From Peptostreptococcaceae bacterium VA2 (GTDB taxonomy: Bacteria; Bacillota; Clostridia; Peptostreptococcales; Peptostreptococcaceae), in contig JMMB01000007.1 in the NCBI GenBank assembly GCA_000686145.1, forward strand, positions 2,666,001 to 2,730,000: a stretch of 64,000 nt of DNA. The letters run 5' to 3'. A program made the position numbers and the translations under genes. Position 1 is the stretch's first letter. The number at the start of each line of letters is the position of its first letter. Positions 35,051 through 43,467 of the stretch are shown here, one piece after another. Under the pieces are notes generated by a model that saw only the letters and a list, made by a program, of their open reading frames with translations, was not told the DNA's origin and did no database searches.

Positions 35051-36022
35051 TTAAAATGAATATAATTTACTATTTTCCACATACCATCTTATGGTTTCAA
35101 CTATTCCTTCTTCAAATTTATATTTAGCCTTCCATTTAAGTTCAGTTTCTATTTTGGCAGCATCAATTGCATATCTTAAATCATGCCCAGGTCTATCTTT
35201 TACATATTGAATAAGAGAAATAGGTTTCTTTAACTCTTTTAATATAATTTCAACTACTTCTATATTAGTTTTTTCGTTATGTCCTCCTATATTGTAAACT
35301 TCTCCAATTACACCTCCATTTAATATAAGATCTATTGCCATACAATGATCATATACATGAAGCCAGTCTCTTACATTTAGTCCTTTTCCATATACAGGTA
35401 ATGGTTCGTTATTTAAAGCTTTAAATATCATACAAGGAATTAATTTTTCTATAAATTGATATGGTCCATAATTATTTGAACATCTTGATATTGTAACAGG
35501 TAAGTTATACGTTCTAAAATATGATTTAACTAGCATATCTGCAGAAGCCTTTGATGCTGAATATGGCGAACTCGGATTTAATGGAGTATTTTCAGTGAAA
35601 AACAAATCTTTTCTATCTAACTCTAAATCTCCATATACTTCATCTGTAGAAATTTGATGAAATCTTTCTACTTTATATTTTTTAGATGCATCTAATAAAA
35701 TTTGAGTTCCTAATACATTTGTAGTTACAAATATTTCTGGATTTGATATAGAATTGTCAACATGAGATTCTGCTGCAAAATTGACCACTACATCAAATTT
35801 TTCTTTTTCAAAAATAGTAAATATAAAATCTCTATCTGATATATCTCCTTTAATAAATTTATAATTAGGATTGTTTTCTACATTTTTTAAATTTTTAAGA
35901 CTTGCTGCATAAGTTAATTTATCTAAATTAACTACCTTGTAATTATGATATTTATTCAAAATATAATGAATAAAATTTGATCCAATAAATCCAGCACCAC
36001 CTGTTATTAAAATTTTCCTCAT
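35051..36022 (-). CDS. rfbB: dTDP-glucose 4,6-dehydratase
   Basis: 323-residue extended SDR: N-terminal NAD motif GGAGFIGSNF, substrate-binding AAESHVDNSI, catalytic TDEVYGDL and Y-x3-K in YSASKAS, and NNYGPYQFIEKLIP. Makes dTDP-4-keto-6-deoxyglucose, the branch-point intermediate for deoxysugars. Last gene of the island cassette, 13 bases after rfbA. Confidence 0.96.
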   Translation of the reverse strand: MRKILITGGAGFIGSNFIHYILNKYHNYKVVNLDKLTYAASLKNLKNVENNPNYKFIKGDISDRDFIFTIFEKEKFDVVVNFAAESHVDNSISNPEIFVTTNVLGTQILLDASKKYKVERFHQISTDEVYGDLELDRKDLFFTENTPLNPSSPYSASKASADMLVKSYFRTYNLPVTISRCSNNYGPYQFIEKLIPCMIFKALNNEPLPVYGKGLNVRDWLHVYDHCMAIDLILNGGVIGEVYNIGGHNEKTNIEVVEIILKELKKPISLIQYVKDRPGHDLRYAIDAAKIETELKWKAKYKFEEGIVETIRWYVENSKLYSF

Positions 36023-36035
36023 ATAAAAATCTCCT

Positions 36036-36905
36036 TTATATTTCTTGTGCTATCTTCAATAAATATTTCCCATAAGGTGTTTTTGTAAGAGGCTGGGCAA
36101 GATGTATTAATTGTTCTTTATCTATATATTTTTTTCTGTACGCTACTTCTTCTATACAGCCTACATATACTCCTTGTCTTTTTTGTATTGTAGAAATAAA
36201 ATTTGAAGCTTCTTGTAACCCAATATAAGTTCCAGTATCTAACCATGCCATTCCTCTTCCTAATAATTCTACTTTAAGTTTTTTCATATTTAAATATTCA
36301 TTATTTACTGATGTTATTTCTAATTCTCCCCTTTGTGACGGCTTAACATTTTTAGCTATTTCTATTACATTATTATCATAAAAATATAGTCCCGGTATTG
36401 CATAATTTGATTTAGGATTACTTGGTTTTTCTTCTATCGATATTACATTGAATTTATCATCAAATTCTACCACTCCAAAATCACTAGGATTGTCTATTGT
36501 ATAACCAAATATAGTAGCTCCATCTTTTCTTTTTACTGCATTTTCTAGTTTTTGTATTAATTCACTACCATAGAATATGTTATCTCCTAGTATTAATGCT
36601 ACATTGTCATTTCCTATAAATTCTTCACCTAATATAAAGGCTTGTGCTATCCCTTTTGGCTCTTGTTGTATTTTATATTTAAGATTTATTCCTAAGTTTT
36701 TTCCATCTCCTAATAAATCTTGAAATATTATTATATCTCTAGGTGTTGATATTATAAGGATTTCTGTTATTCCTATTAACATTAATATTGATAATGGGTA
36801 GTATATCATTGGTTTGTCGTATATCGGTAGGATTTGTTTTGATATTGATTTAGTTAAAGGGTATAATCTAGTTCCTGAACCTCCAGCTAGTATCATTCCT
36901 TTCAT
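36036..36905 (-). CDS. rfbA: Glucose-1-phosphate thymidylyltransferase
   Basis: 289 residues, the full RmlA length, with [15 protein letters not shown] (nucleotide-binding), [44 protein letters not shown] and WLDTGTY. Forms dTDP-glucose, the first intermediate of the pathway completed by the neighbouring genes. rfbC and rfbD (rhamnose branch) are absent, so the product is not dTDP-rhamnose. Confidence 0.96.
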   Translation of the reverse strand: MKGMILAGGSGTRLYPLTKSISKQILPIYDKPMIYYPLSILMLIGITEILIISTPRDIIIFQDLLGDGKNLGINLKYKIQQEPKGIAQAFILGEEFIGNDNVALILGDNIFYGSELIQKLENAVKRKDGATIFGYTIDNPSDFGVVEFDDKFNVISIEEKPSNPKSNYAIPGLYFYDNNVIEIAKNVKPSQRGELEITSVNNEYLNMKKLKVELLGRGMAWLDTGTYIGLQEASNFISTIQKRQGVYVGCIEEVAYRKKYIDKEQLIHLAQPLTKTPYGKYLLKIAQEI

Positions 36906-37061
36906 AAAATGTCACCTTCATTAATTATTATTTTAAAATTTGATGTCTTGCATCTAAAATTAATTTATTTATTATCTAATTTAATTTAAATGATCTTAAT
37001 TTATTTTTAAACTTTCAAATAAAGCTAAAATCAAAATTAAGATAAATTTTCATTTTATTAC

Positions 37062-38168
37062 TTACCAGTTTATACCGGATCTAAATTTGTTTATTAGATT
37101 TGATAATTTATATACTTCTTCTTTGCTAATATATGGATAAATTGGTAAGCTTAAAATTTGTTCTGATATATTTTCTGCTATAGGAAGTTTTCCTTTTAAA
37201 TAATTAAGTTCTTGATATGATTTTTGTTTATGAATAGGAACTGGATAGTGAATCATCGTATCTATATTATTATATTTTAAATATTTTTGTAATTCATCTC
37301 TATATCTAGTTTTTATTACAAATTGATGATATACATGTTTACAGTTTTCTAAAGTATACGGAACAATTACATCTTTATTCTTTATATTTTCTAAATAAAT
37401 GTTAGCTATCATATTTCGATAATCATTCCATTCATCTAGGTATTTTAGCTTTACCCTTAGTATTGCTGCCTGTAATTCATCTAACCTTGAATTATATCCT
37501 TTATATTCATTAAAATACTTAATACTAGATCCATAGTTTCTTAAGCTTCTAATTTTATTTGCTAACTCATCATCATTAGTAGTTACAGCACCTGCATCTC
37601 CTAACGCTCCAATATTTTTTCCAGGATAAAAACTTATTCCTGCTGCATCGCTTAAACTTCCGCTTTTTCTTCCTCTGTATAAAGCTCCTTGAGATTGCGC
37701 ATTATCTTCAATAACTTTTAAATTATACATCTTAGCTATTTCATTTATAGGATTCATATCACAAGTTTGACCATATAAATGAACAGCAATTATAGCCTTT
37801 GTTTTGGATGTTATACTATCTTCTATTAAGTTATGATTTATATTATAAGTTCTTTCATTAGGTTCCACAAATATAGGTGTAGCTCCTACATAGTTTACAG
37901 CTAGTGCTGTTGCAATATATGTGTTTGAAGGTATAATTACTTCATCACCTTTACCTATATCATAACCTTTTAGTATAAGATGTAGCGCTTCTAATCCATT
38001 TCCTACACCTATACAGTGTTTTACCCCACAATATGTTGCAAATTCTTTTTCAAACTCACTAACCTCATTTCCTAATACATACCAATTAGAATCATATACT
38101 TTTTCTATTGCTTTCATAATTTCTAATTTTATATTATCATGCATTATAGACATATCTAAAAATTTCAA
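37062..38168 (-). CDS. DegT/DnrJ/EryC1 sugar aminotransferase, FdtB/QdtB-like
   Basis: 368 residues, PLP-dependent fold type I. The Schiff-base lysine is K184 in [43 protein letters not shown] and EDNAQSQGA are family motifs. Next to an FdtA-like isomerase it is expected to aminate C3 of dTDP-3-keto-6-deoxyhexose. Followed by a 156-base gap (36906-37061) before rfbA in which I see only AT-rich sequence. Confidence 0.93.
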   Translation of the reverse strand: MKFLDMSIMHDNIKLEIMKAIEKVYDSNWYVLGNEVSEFEKEFATYCGVKHCIGVGNGLEALHLILKGYDIGKGDEVIIPSNTYIATALAVNYVGATPIFVEPNERTYNINHNLIEDSITSKTKAIIAVHLYGQTCDMNPINEIAKMYNLKVIEDNAQSQGALYRGRKSGSLSDAAGISFYPGKNIGALGDAGAVTTNDDELANKIRSLRNYGSSIKYFNEYKGYNSRLDELQAAILRVKLKYLDEWNDYRNMIANIYLENIKNKDVIVPYTLENCKHVYHQFVIKTRYRDELQKYLKYNNIDTMIHYPVPIHKQKSYQELNYLKGKLPIAENISEQILSLPIYPYISKEEVYKLSNLINKFRSGINW

Positions 38169-38191
38169 ACTTAAGGTCCTCCTTTTGAATA

Positions 38192-38725
38192 TTATTTATA
38201 CACACTACTTATAAACTCTGCTGGATTACCTCCGACTATACTATCCATATCTACATCTTTAGTTACAACACTATTGACTCCAATGACTGCATTATCTCCT
38301 ATCGTTACCCTTTTTAAAATAGTTACTCCACTTCCTATCCAAACATTATTGCCTATATTAACAGGTTTAATAATTCCGCTACTTTTATTCCTTGTACTCG
38401 GGTTTATTTCATGAAAATCACAATCAATAACTGTGACTCTATCTCCAATTAAGCAATTGTCTCCAATATTTTTTTCTCTTACTGCTATTATATTTACATC
38501 ATTGCTAAAAAACGTTCTATCTCCAATATTTATAACTGAATTTATAGTTCTAGCTTGAATCATACAGTTAAAGCCTTGAAAATGAGGTGCTAAATGATAT
38601 CCAAATACTACGTTATCTCCTATAAAAATTTCACCTTCTCCATTAAACATAGTGCTCTGATTAAATATAACATTTTTCTCCATCATAATATTATTTTCAT
38701 TTTTGAAAGTTACATTTTTATTCAA
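38192..38725 (-). CDS. Hexapeptide-repeat (left-handed beta-helix) acyltransferase A
   Basis: 177 residues. Repeated isoleucine-rich hexapeptides ([52 protein letters not shown]) ending with [10 protein letters not shown], the maltose/galactoside O-acetyltransferase pattern. Overlaps the FdtA-like gene by 8 bases. One of two acyltransferases in the cassette; it may acylate the amino sugar or O-acetylate the finished residue. Confidence 0.88.
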   Translation of the reverse strand: MNKNVTFKNENNIMMEKNVIFNQSTMFNGEGEIFIGDNVVFGYHLAPHFQGFNCMIQARTINSVINIGDRTFFSNDVNIIAVREKNIGDNCLIGDRVTVIDCDFHEINPSTRNKSSGIIKPVNIGNNVWIGSGVTILKRVTIGDNAVIGVNSVVTKDVDMDSIVGGNPAEFISSVYK

Positions 38726-39152
38726 TACTTTTATTCTTCTTTGAATTAAAATTATCAGCTATTTTAATAAATTCACCAAAATTTCTTATATAATCATCTT
38801 CATTATAAATCTGTGAGGCTAATACTAATAATATAGCTTCCTTTGTATAATCTAACATCTCAAGCCAAACCATGCCACCTACGTATAAACCTTTATTATT
38901 ACAATTTAACTCATATATTTTTGCTATTTCTCCATCAAAGCATTTAACTTTTATTTTTCCATTTAAACATATTAATACCTGCTCAAGATTTTTATGTGCA
39001 TGAAAGCCTCTTTGTGTTTCATCTGGAACAGAATGCGTATAATATACTCTTTTTATATTAAATGGTATTTGCTTGTTCTCTTCTAGTTCAACAAGATATC
39101 CTACATCTTCATTTCCTATAGGATTAAAATCTATCAAATAACAATTTTTCAT
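38718..39152 (-). CDS. dTDP-6-deoxy-3,4-ketohexulose isomerase, FdtA/QdtA family (WxcM-like cupin)
   Basis: 144 residues, a small cupin. GYLVELEENKQIPFNIKRVYY, then GFHAHKNLEQVLICLNGKIKV with the two active-site histidines, and the YVGGMVWLEM segment are diagnostic of WxcM-like 3,4-ketoisomerases. Converts dTDP-4-keto-6-deoxyglucose to the 3-keto isomer. Whether the product has galacto (Fuc3N) or gluco (Qui3N) configuration cannot be told from these residues by eye. Confidence 0.93.
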   Translation of the reverse strand: MKNCYLIDFNPIGNEDVGYLVELEENKQIPFNIKRVYYTHSVPDETQRGFHAHKNLEQVLICLNGKIKVKCFDGEIAKIYELNCNNKGLYVGGMVWLEMLDYTKEAILLVLASQIYNEDDYIRNFGEFIKIADNFNSKKNKSIE

Positions 39153-39178
39153 ACCTTATTAATCTCCTATCATATTAA

Positions 39179-39748
39179 TTATTTAAGCATTAATTTATTA
39201 TTTTCTAACTTATATTCTAATCCACATTTACATTTAGCATAATTTTCTTTACCTATCTCTAACTTTTTACTACATATACAATTATACCCAATTAATCTAC
39301 CAGGATTCCCTACTATAATTTCATACGAATTTACATTATTTAATATAACACTTCCTGCACCTATAGTTGCATATTCTCCGATAGTTAAGCCTCCCATTAT
39401 AGTGCAATTAGCTCCTAAAGTAGCTCCTTTACATATAGTAGTTTTTTCAAATTTATTAGGATAAACTTTACTTCTAGGATGTATATCATTAATAAATGTA
39501 ACACAAGGTCCTACAAATACAGTATCTTCTATAAAAATACCATCCCATATATAAACTCCACATTTAATTGTTACATTATTTCCTATTTTTACATCATTCT
39601 CTATAAATACATGCTCACATATATTACAGTTTTGCCCTATACTAGCTCCTTCTAAAATGTGTGTAAATGGCCATATCCTAGTATTGCATCCTATTTTTTT
39701 AGTATCTACAATAGCCTTTTCATCAATAAAACATTTATTTGCATCCAA
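39179..39748 (-). CDS. Hexapeptide-repeat N-acyltransferase with C-terminal Cys4 motif
   Basis: 189 residues. Left-handed beta-helix repeats (GASIGQNCNI, VKIGNNVTIKCGVYIW, ATLGANCTIMGGLTIGEYATIGAGSVI) with the FVGPCVTFINDIHPRSK segment of WlbB/FdtC-type sugar N-acetyltransferases. The C-terminus has C-x-C ... C-x-C (NCICSKKL, YAKCKCGLEY), a zinc-ribbon-like tail also seen in relatives. Best candidate for acetylating the 3-amino group. Confidence 0.9.
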   Translation of the reverse strand: MDANKCFIDEKAIVDTKKIGCNTRIWPFTHILEGASIGQNCNICEHVFIENDVKIGNNVTIKCGVYIWDGIFIEDTVFVGPCVTFINDIHPRSKVYPNKFEKTTICKGATLGANCTIMGGLTIGEYATIGAGSVILNNVNSYEIIVGNPGRLIGYNCICSKKLEIGKENYAKCKCGLEYKLENNKLMLK

Positions 39749-39797
39749 TATATAACTCTCCTATCATTCCTTATTTCAAATTAAATTTATATTATTT

Positions 39798-40580
39798 TTA
39801 ATTTTCTGTATACGGCAATATTTCTTTTACTCTAATTAAATCAATATCTTTGTTAAATTGATTTCTAATTTCCATTTCTTTATCAATATTTCCAGGTGAT
39901 GTTGATATTCCTCCTACTCTATATGATATAATAATTCTATCCATAAATCCTATACAACACCCATTTCTAGTTAAATATAGATACCTTGAATAATCCTCTA
40001 TAAATTTATATTCTTCATCATAATACCCATATAGTGATATAAGTTCTCTACTATAAGAGAAGCCTGGACCTGCTAAAAAATTACCTTCACATAATTTTTT
40101 ATACACCTCACTAGGTGTTTTACTATTAACATATTCCATAGCATATTTACTAGGATAATCTCTATTTAACTTCTCCATCTTCTCATTGCACCATTCTATA
40201 AATCCTGTTATAGCTAGACGACCTGTTTTCTCAAAAAAAGTTACAATATCACTTATTACATTTTTATCATATATTTTATCATCACAAGCTATATTCATGA
40301 AATAGTCTCCAGTAGATAATTTTATAGCTTTATTTAAATTTCTTACAATCCCAAGATTCTTTTCATTTCTATTTATTATAAAATTTACTATATTATCTTT
40401 TTTATTATCATTTATATATTTTTCTATCTTAATCATATCAAGATTATCTGAACAATCATCACTAACTATTATTTCAATATATTTATAGTCTTGATTAAGT
40501 ACAGATTGTAAACATTCTTCTATATATTCTAAATTATTATATGATAATATTATTACAGTAAATATTTTATTTTCATTCAA
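39798..40580 (-). CDS. Family 2 glycosyltransferase
   Basis: 260 residues: GT-A fold with VIILSYNNLEYIEECLQSVL at the N-terminus, IIVSDDCSD and YFMNIACDDKIYD (DxD-type metal site). Soluble or membrane-associated; probably transfers the cassette's deoxyamino sugar to a glycan or lipid carrier. The start is TTG with AAAGGAG 8 bases upstream. First gene of the seven-gene cassette. Confidence 0.88.
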   Translation of the reverse strand: MNENKIFTVIILSYNNLEYIEECLQSVLNQDYKYIEIIVSDDCSDNLDMIKIEKYINDNKKDNIVNFIINRNEKNLGIVRNLNKAIKLSTGDYFMNIACDDKIYDKNVISDIVTFFEKTGRLAITGFIEWCNEKMEKLNRDYPSKYAMEYVNSKTPSEVYKKLCEGNFLAGPGFSYSRELISLYGYYDEEYKFIEDYSRYLYLTRNGCCIGFMDRIIISYRVGGISTSPGNIDKEMEIRNQFNKDIDLIRVKEILPYTEN

Positions 40581-40613
40581 TACACTTTCTCCTTTCTTTT
40601 CTTTATTCGATGG

Positions 40614-40915
40614 TTATTTTAAGTTAAATATTAGTTTATATTTGTCTACTTCTTCATTAAAAGCTTCTATTAATAGTATTCATATCTTGCAATATTTGTG
40701 AATATTATTAATAAAATGTATATCTCTATCTCTTAATCTTAAAACACCTTTACCATTTTTCCCTACCGGATCTTTATCCCCTGATATTATATATATAGGT
40801 AAATCTAACGGAATCTTCTTAAGATTTTCTGTATCTTCAATTTCTTTTTAATTAACACATTTACTATCAGAAATTATATAGTCTGATTTTTGAATTGTAA
40901 AGAGTTTATTCTTAA
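40614..40915 (-). pseudogene. Alpha/beta hydrolase (lysophospholipase-like) 3' remnant
   Basis: Minus strand reads SDYIISDSKCVN, TAA, then KIPLDLPIYIISGDKDPVGK and YKLIFNL with another internal stop. LPIYIISGDKDPVG carries the catalytic Asp region of serine aminopeptidase S33/lysophospholipases, and the NNIHKYCKI ... EAFNEE stretch is a degraded version of the KLYxxxRHEILNE His region. Start, nucleophile elbow and stop context are missing. The rest of 40581-41076 is AT-rich and holds nothing else I recognise. Confidence 0.7.
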
Positions 40916-41076
40916 GTAGTAAATTTTATTTATAATAAAAATAAAGTATATTTTTAAATACTATGTGATATAATGATTTTAAATTAATTTTTATCAATCC
41001 GTTGATTTCTTAAATATTAAGATAGTTCGGAACACTCTTCAATACTTAGGTTAAGGGGTATTCATGCGAAAAATCA

Positions 41077-41137
41077 GACTCAAAATACGTTGGTAGCAAT
41101 ACCGTATCGGTTCGACCCCGATATCCGGCACCAATAA
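41077..41137 (+). repeat. Right attachment direct repeat (attR): tRNA-Leu 3' half
   Basis: Copy of 32039-32099 with one mismatch at 41087. It includes the anticodon-loop TCAAAAT, variable arm, T arm and CCA, but no tRNA 5' half, so it is not a tRNA gene. Marks the far end of the island. Confidence 0.93.
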
Positions 41138-41234
41138 TTATTAAAATAATTAATTTTATTGATATAGTTTTAAATAAGGCTTATAATGTAACCTTATCAA
41201 TAAAATAAATTATGATAAAAAAGGAGTATCCATT

Positions 41235-41387
41235 ATGAATAAAAATTTAGAAATGATGCAAAAACTTATAGATGCAAAGAAAGCTAAAAGTTCTAATTCA
41301 AAAAACAATATTAAATCAGTAAAGAATATAGGACAAAGTTCAAATGCAATTAAAAGTATGAAAAAAACTGGCGCTGGAGAAAAATAA
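41235..41387 (+). CDS. Small basic protein of 50 residues
   Basis: Starts MNKNLEMMQKLIDAKKAKSS after AAAAAAGGAG with good spacing, and ends KKTGAGEK before a stop. Ten or more lysines, no hydrophobic segment. I do not recognise a family. It is followed 13 bases later by a very strong palindromic terminator, consistent with a real short transcript. It lies just outside the island. Confidence 0.65.
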   Translation: MNKNLEMMQKLIDAKKAKSSNSKNNIKSVKNIGQSSNAIKSMKKTGAGEK

Positions 41388-41400
41388 TATTATTAAAAAT

Positions 41401-41466
41401 AAATTAATACAAACATAAAAAAGTTATAACTAATTAGTTATAACTTTTTTATGTTTGTATTAATTT
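41401..41466. terminator. 66-bp perfect palindrome acting as convergent terminator
   Basis: Exact inverted repeat with 33-bp arms and no loop bases, containing AAAAAAGTTATAACTAATTA at its core. Sits between the 50-residue gene and the lipoprotein gene, whose stop codon lies within it. T runs on both strands make it bidirectional. Confidence 0.9.
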
Positions 41467-42188
41467 TGATATAAATATTGTCCTACTAAATTCATAACGT
41501 CATCTTTATCAACTATTTTAATATTTTTGATATTATTTTTATCTTCTAACATAATTAATATCTTAGATATCTCATTCTTTTTATCTTTTAATAAGAATGC
41601 TTTGATCTTTTGATGACTAGATTTATCATAAGCTTCTAAATTAGGTGTATTATCTCCAACGATACTATATAAATCATCCTCAGTCTTTCCGATATATTCA
41701 CTAAATTTGATTTTTTCTATTTTGTCTAATGACAATTCTGCTTCTTGATTATACTTTTCTACAACTACATCTACATTGCTTCCTGTAGGTTTCGTTTCTA
41801 TATTATTATTTGAAAATTCATACGTCTGAACCTCTGTAACTTTATTTCCCTCTAGTTCTATATATAATGCACTACCATCTAACTCATTATCTGAAGTATA
41901 TTTAGGATAAGTTAAAACCATGTTAATATTATCATCCATTTTATCTAATGTATCCTCACTATCTTTATCTATATAATATGTAGTACTGTAAGGAGTACCC
42001 ATATTTTTCAGAACATATTCATAGTCTTTACCCATTATTACTTTAACATCGTTTTGAACTTTTGTCATAGTCTTTTGTTGAGTTTCTTCATCTGCTATAG
42101 GTGATTCTTCTTTTATATTTGTTTTATTGCAGCCTACAACAAACATACTCAATATTAAAGTACTAGCTAACACTTTTTTTAAATTCAT
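41460..42188 (-). CDS. Hypothetical lipoprotein
   Basis: 242 residues. Signal peptide MNLKKVLASTLILSMFVVGC with lipobox Cys20; the mature protein is acidic and soluble-looking with two similar halves around LKNMGTPYSTTYYIDKDSED and YIGKTEDDLYSIVGDNTPN, each resembling a small SmpA/BamE-type fold (an inference). Function unknown. Monocistronic, with its stop codon inside the 66-bp palindrome. Confidence 0.75.
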   Translation of the reverse strand: MNLKKVLASTLILSMFVVGCNKTNIKEESPIADEETQQKTMTKVQNDVKVIMGKDYEYVLKNMGTPYSTTYYIDKDSEDTLDKMDDNINMVLTYPKYTSDNELDGSALYIELEGNKVTEVQTYEFSNNNIETKPTGSNVDVVVEKYNQEAELSLDKIEKIKFSEYIGKTEDDLYSIVGDNTPNLEAYDKSSHQKIKAFLLKDKKNEISKILIMLEDKNNIKNIKIVDKDDVMNLVGQYLYQN

Positions 42189-42490
42189 AAATTAGTCCTC
42201 CTTCCATTAGCTTCAATATTTATTTACTATTTAATTAAAAATCCATACTTTTTTAATTGTTATTATAGATTATATACTATTTTTTCAAATTTCATAGATA
42301 TAATTCTATTCTGTAATATTTCTGTAACAGGATATTTTTTCTAATTTAATATTATACAAATCCAAATTTAGGAATTAAAGTTTAATTACTTTAGTATTAT
42401 ATCAGAATAATTTTAAATAGGCAAAGCTACATTAATATTTACTTAAATTTCTCATTTAAAGAAGTAATTAGCTTTAAATTACATATATGT

Positions 42491-42496
42491 TATAAT
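42491..42496 (+). promoter_or_regulatory. Probable -10 of the LysR regulator gene
   Basis: TATAAT 33 bases before the start codon; the -35 is weak (GCTTTA, 16-base spacing). The 340-base divergent gap 42189-42528 is otherwise AT-rich with no gene. Confidence 0.45.
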
Positions 42497-42528
42497 ATAT
42501 TCATAATGATTAAAGGGAGAGATTAATA

Positions 42529-43434
42529 ATGGATTTTAAACAATTGGAAGTTTTCGTTGCTGTTTCTAAGCATCAAAGCTTTTCTAAAGCTGCACGAGAA
42601 CTATTTTTGACTCAACCTACTGTAAGTTCTCATATTCAAAATTTAGAAAGAGAATTAGATACTATATTAGTGAATAGAAATAATAAAAATATAACTTTAA
42701 CTAAATCAGGAGAGATTCTTTATGATCATGCTATTTATATACTAAATAACTGTAAAAAAGCAGTATATGATATAAAAGAATATGCAGGTAAGATAGAAGG
42801 AATTATTGATATAGCTTGTAGCTCTATTCCTGAGACTTATATACTACCAGATTTTTTAATAAAATTTTCTAGCACTTATCCAGATGTTAAATTTAGTATA
42901 AGCCATTACGATTCTCAACTTGCAATATCTGAAATTTTGAATGAAAGAATAAGCTTTGGCTTAGTAGGATCAAAAATTAACAATCATCAAATAGAATATA
43001 TCGATTTGATTGATGATGAACTAGTTCTTATAGCTCCTTCATTTTTAAATATGAAAAATGAAAATGGTTTTATAGATTTAGAAGAACTTTATAACCTTAA
43101 TTTCATAATGAGAAAAGAAGGATCAGGAACTCGAAATTTAATATTAGATACACTTGAAAAGAATAATTTCACTGTAGATAAGTTAAATATATTAGCCCAT
43201 GTAGAATCAAATGAATCTATAAAAGAAATGGTTAGGCTTGGATTTGGAGTTTCTTTTATATCTTATACATCTTGTATTGATTATTTAAATTCAAACAAAA
43301 TAAAGTTTTATAAAATAAAAGATATTAACTTCAAAAGAAAGTTTTATTTTATATATTCTAAAAAGAAAATTTTCAATCCTTTAGAAGATAAATTCCTAAA
43401 TAATATATGCAACTATTTCAATGTAGAAAAATAA
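42529..43434 (+). CDS. LysR-type transcriptional regulator
   Basis: 301 residues: N-terminal winged helix-turn-helix (MDFKQLEVFVAVSKHQSFSK through LTQPTVSSHIQNLERELD) and a C-terminal periplasmic-binding-like effector domain (about 90-295). The effector domain resembles CysL/CysB-type relatives in SSIPETYILPDFL and RKEGSGTRNLI, but the ligand cannot be assigned. No obvious divergently transcribed target other than the lipoprotein gene at 42188. Confidence 0.92.
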   Translation: MDFKQLEVFVAVSKHQSFSKAARELFLTQPTVSSHIQNLERELDTILVNRNNKNITLTKSGEILYDHAIYILNNCKKAVYDIKEYAGKIEGIIDIACSSIPETYILPDFLIKFSSTYPDVKFSISHYDSQLAISEILNERISFGLVGSKINNHQIEYIDLIDDELVLIAPSFLNMKNENGFIDLEELYNLNFIMRKEGSGTRNLILDTLEKNNFTVDKLNILAHVESNESIKEMVRLGFGVSFISYTSCIDYLNSNKIKFYKIKDINFKRKFYFIYSKKKIFNPLEDKFLNNICNYFNVEK

Positions 43435-43467
43435 ACCCTATACTTAAAGTATAGGGCTTGTTTTTTA
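43434..43467. terminator. Terminator between the LysR gene and the aminopeptidase gene
   Basis: CCCTATACTT / AAGTATAGGG stem with T runs on both sides, between convergent genes. Confidence 0.9.

Larger units (their letters stand above)
32100..41137. mobile_element. Degenerate integrative island in tRNA-Leu(CAA)
   Basis: About 9.0 kb bounded by 61-bp direct repeats of the tRNA 3' half. A tyrosine-recombinase remnant lies next to the tRNA, then phage-like and other broken genes, then a seven-gene sugar-nucleotide and glycosyltransferase cassette. The integrase is dead, so the island is now fixed. The cassette may be its original cargo or a later replacement within it. Confidence 0.85.

Noticed and set aside
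36036-36905. rfbA/rfbB as evidence of dTDP-rhamnose synthesis
   Set aside because: No rfbC or rfbD in the cassette, while isomerase, aminotransferase and acyltransferase genes point to a 3-amino sugar.
41077-41137. Second tRNA-Leu gene
   Set aside because: Only the 3' half is present; acceptor 5' strand and D arm are missing. It is the attR copy.
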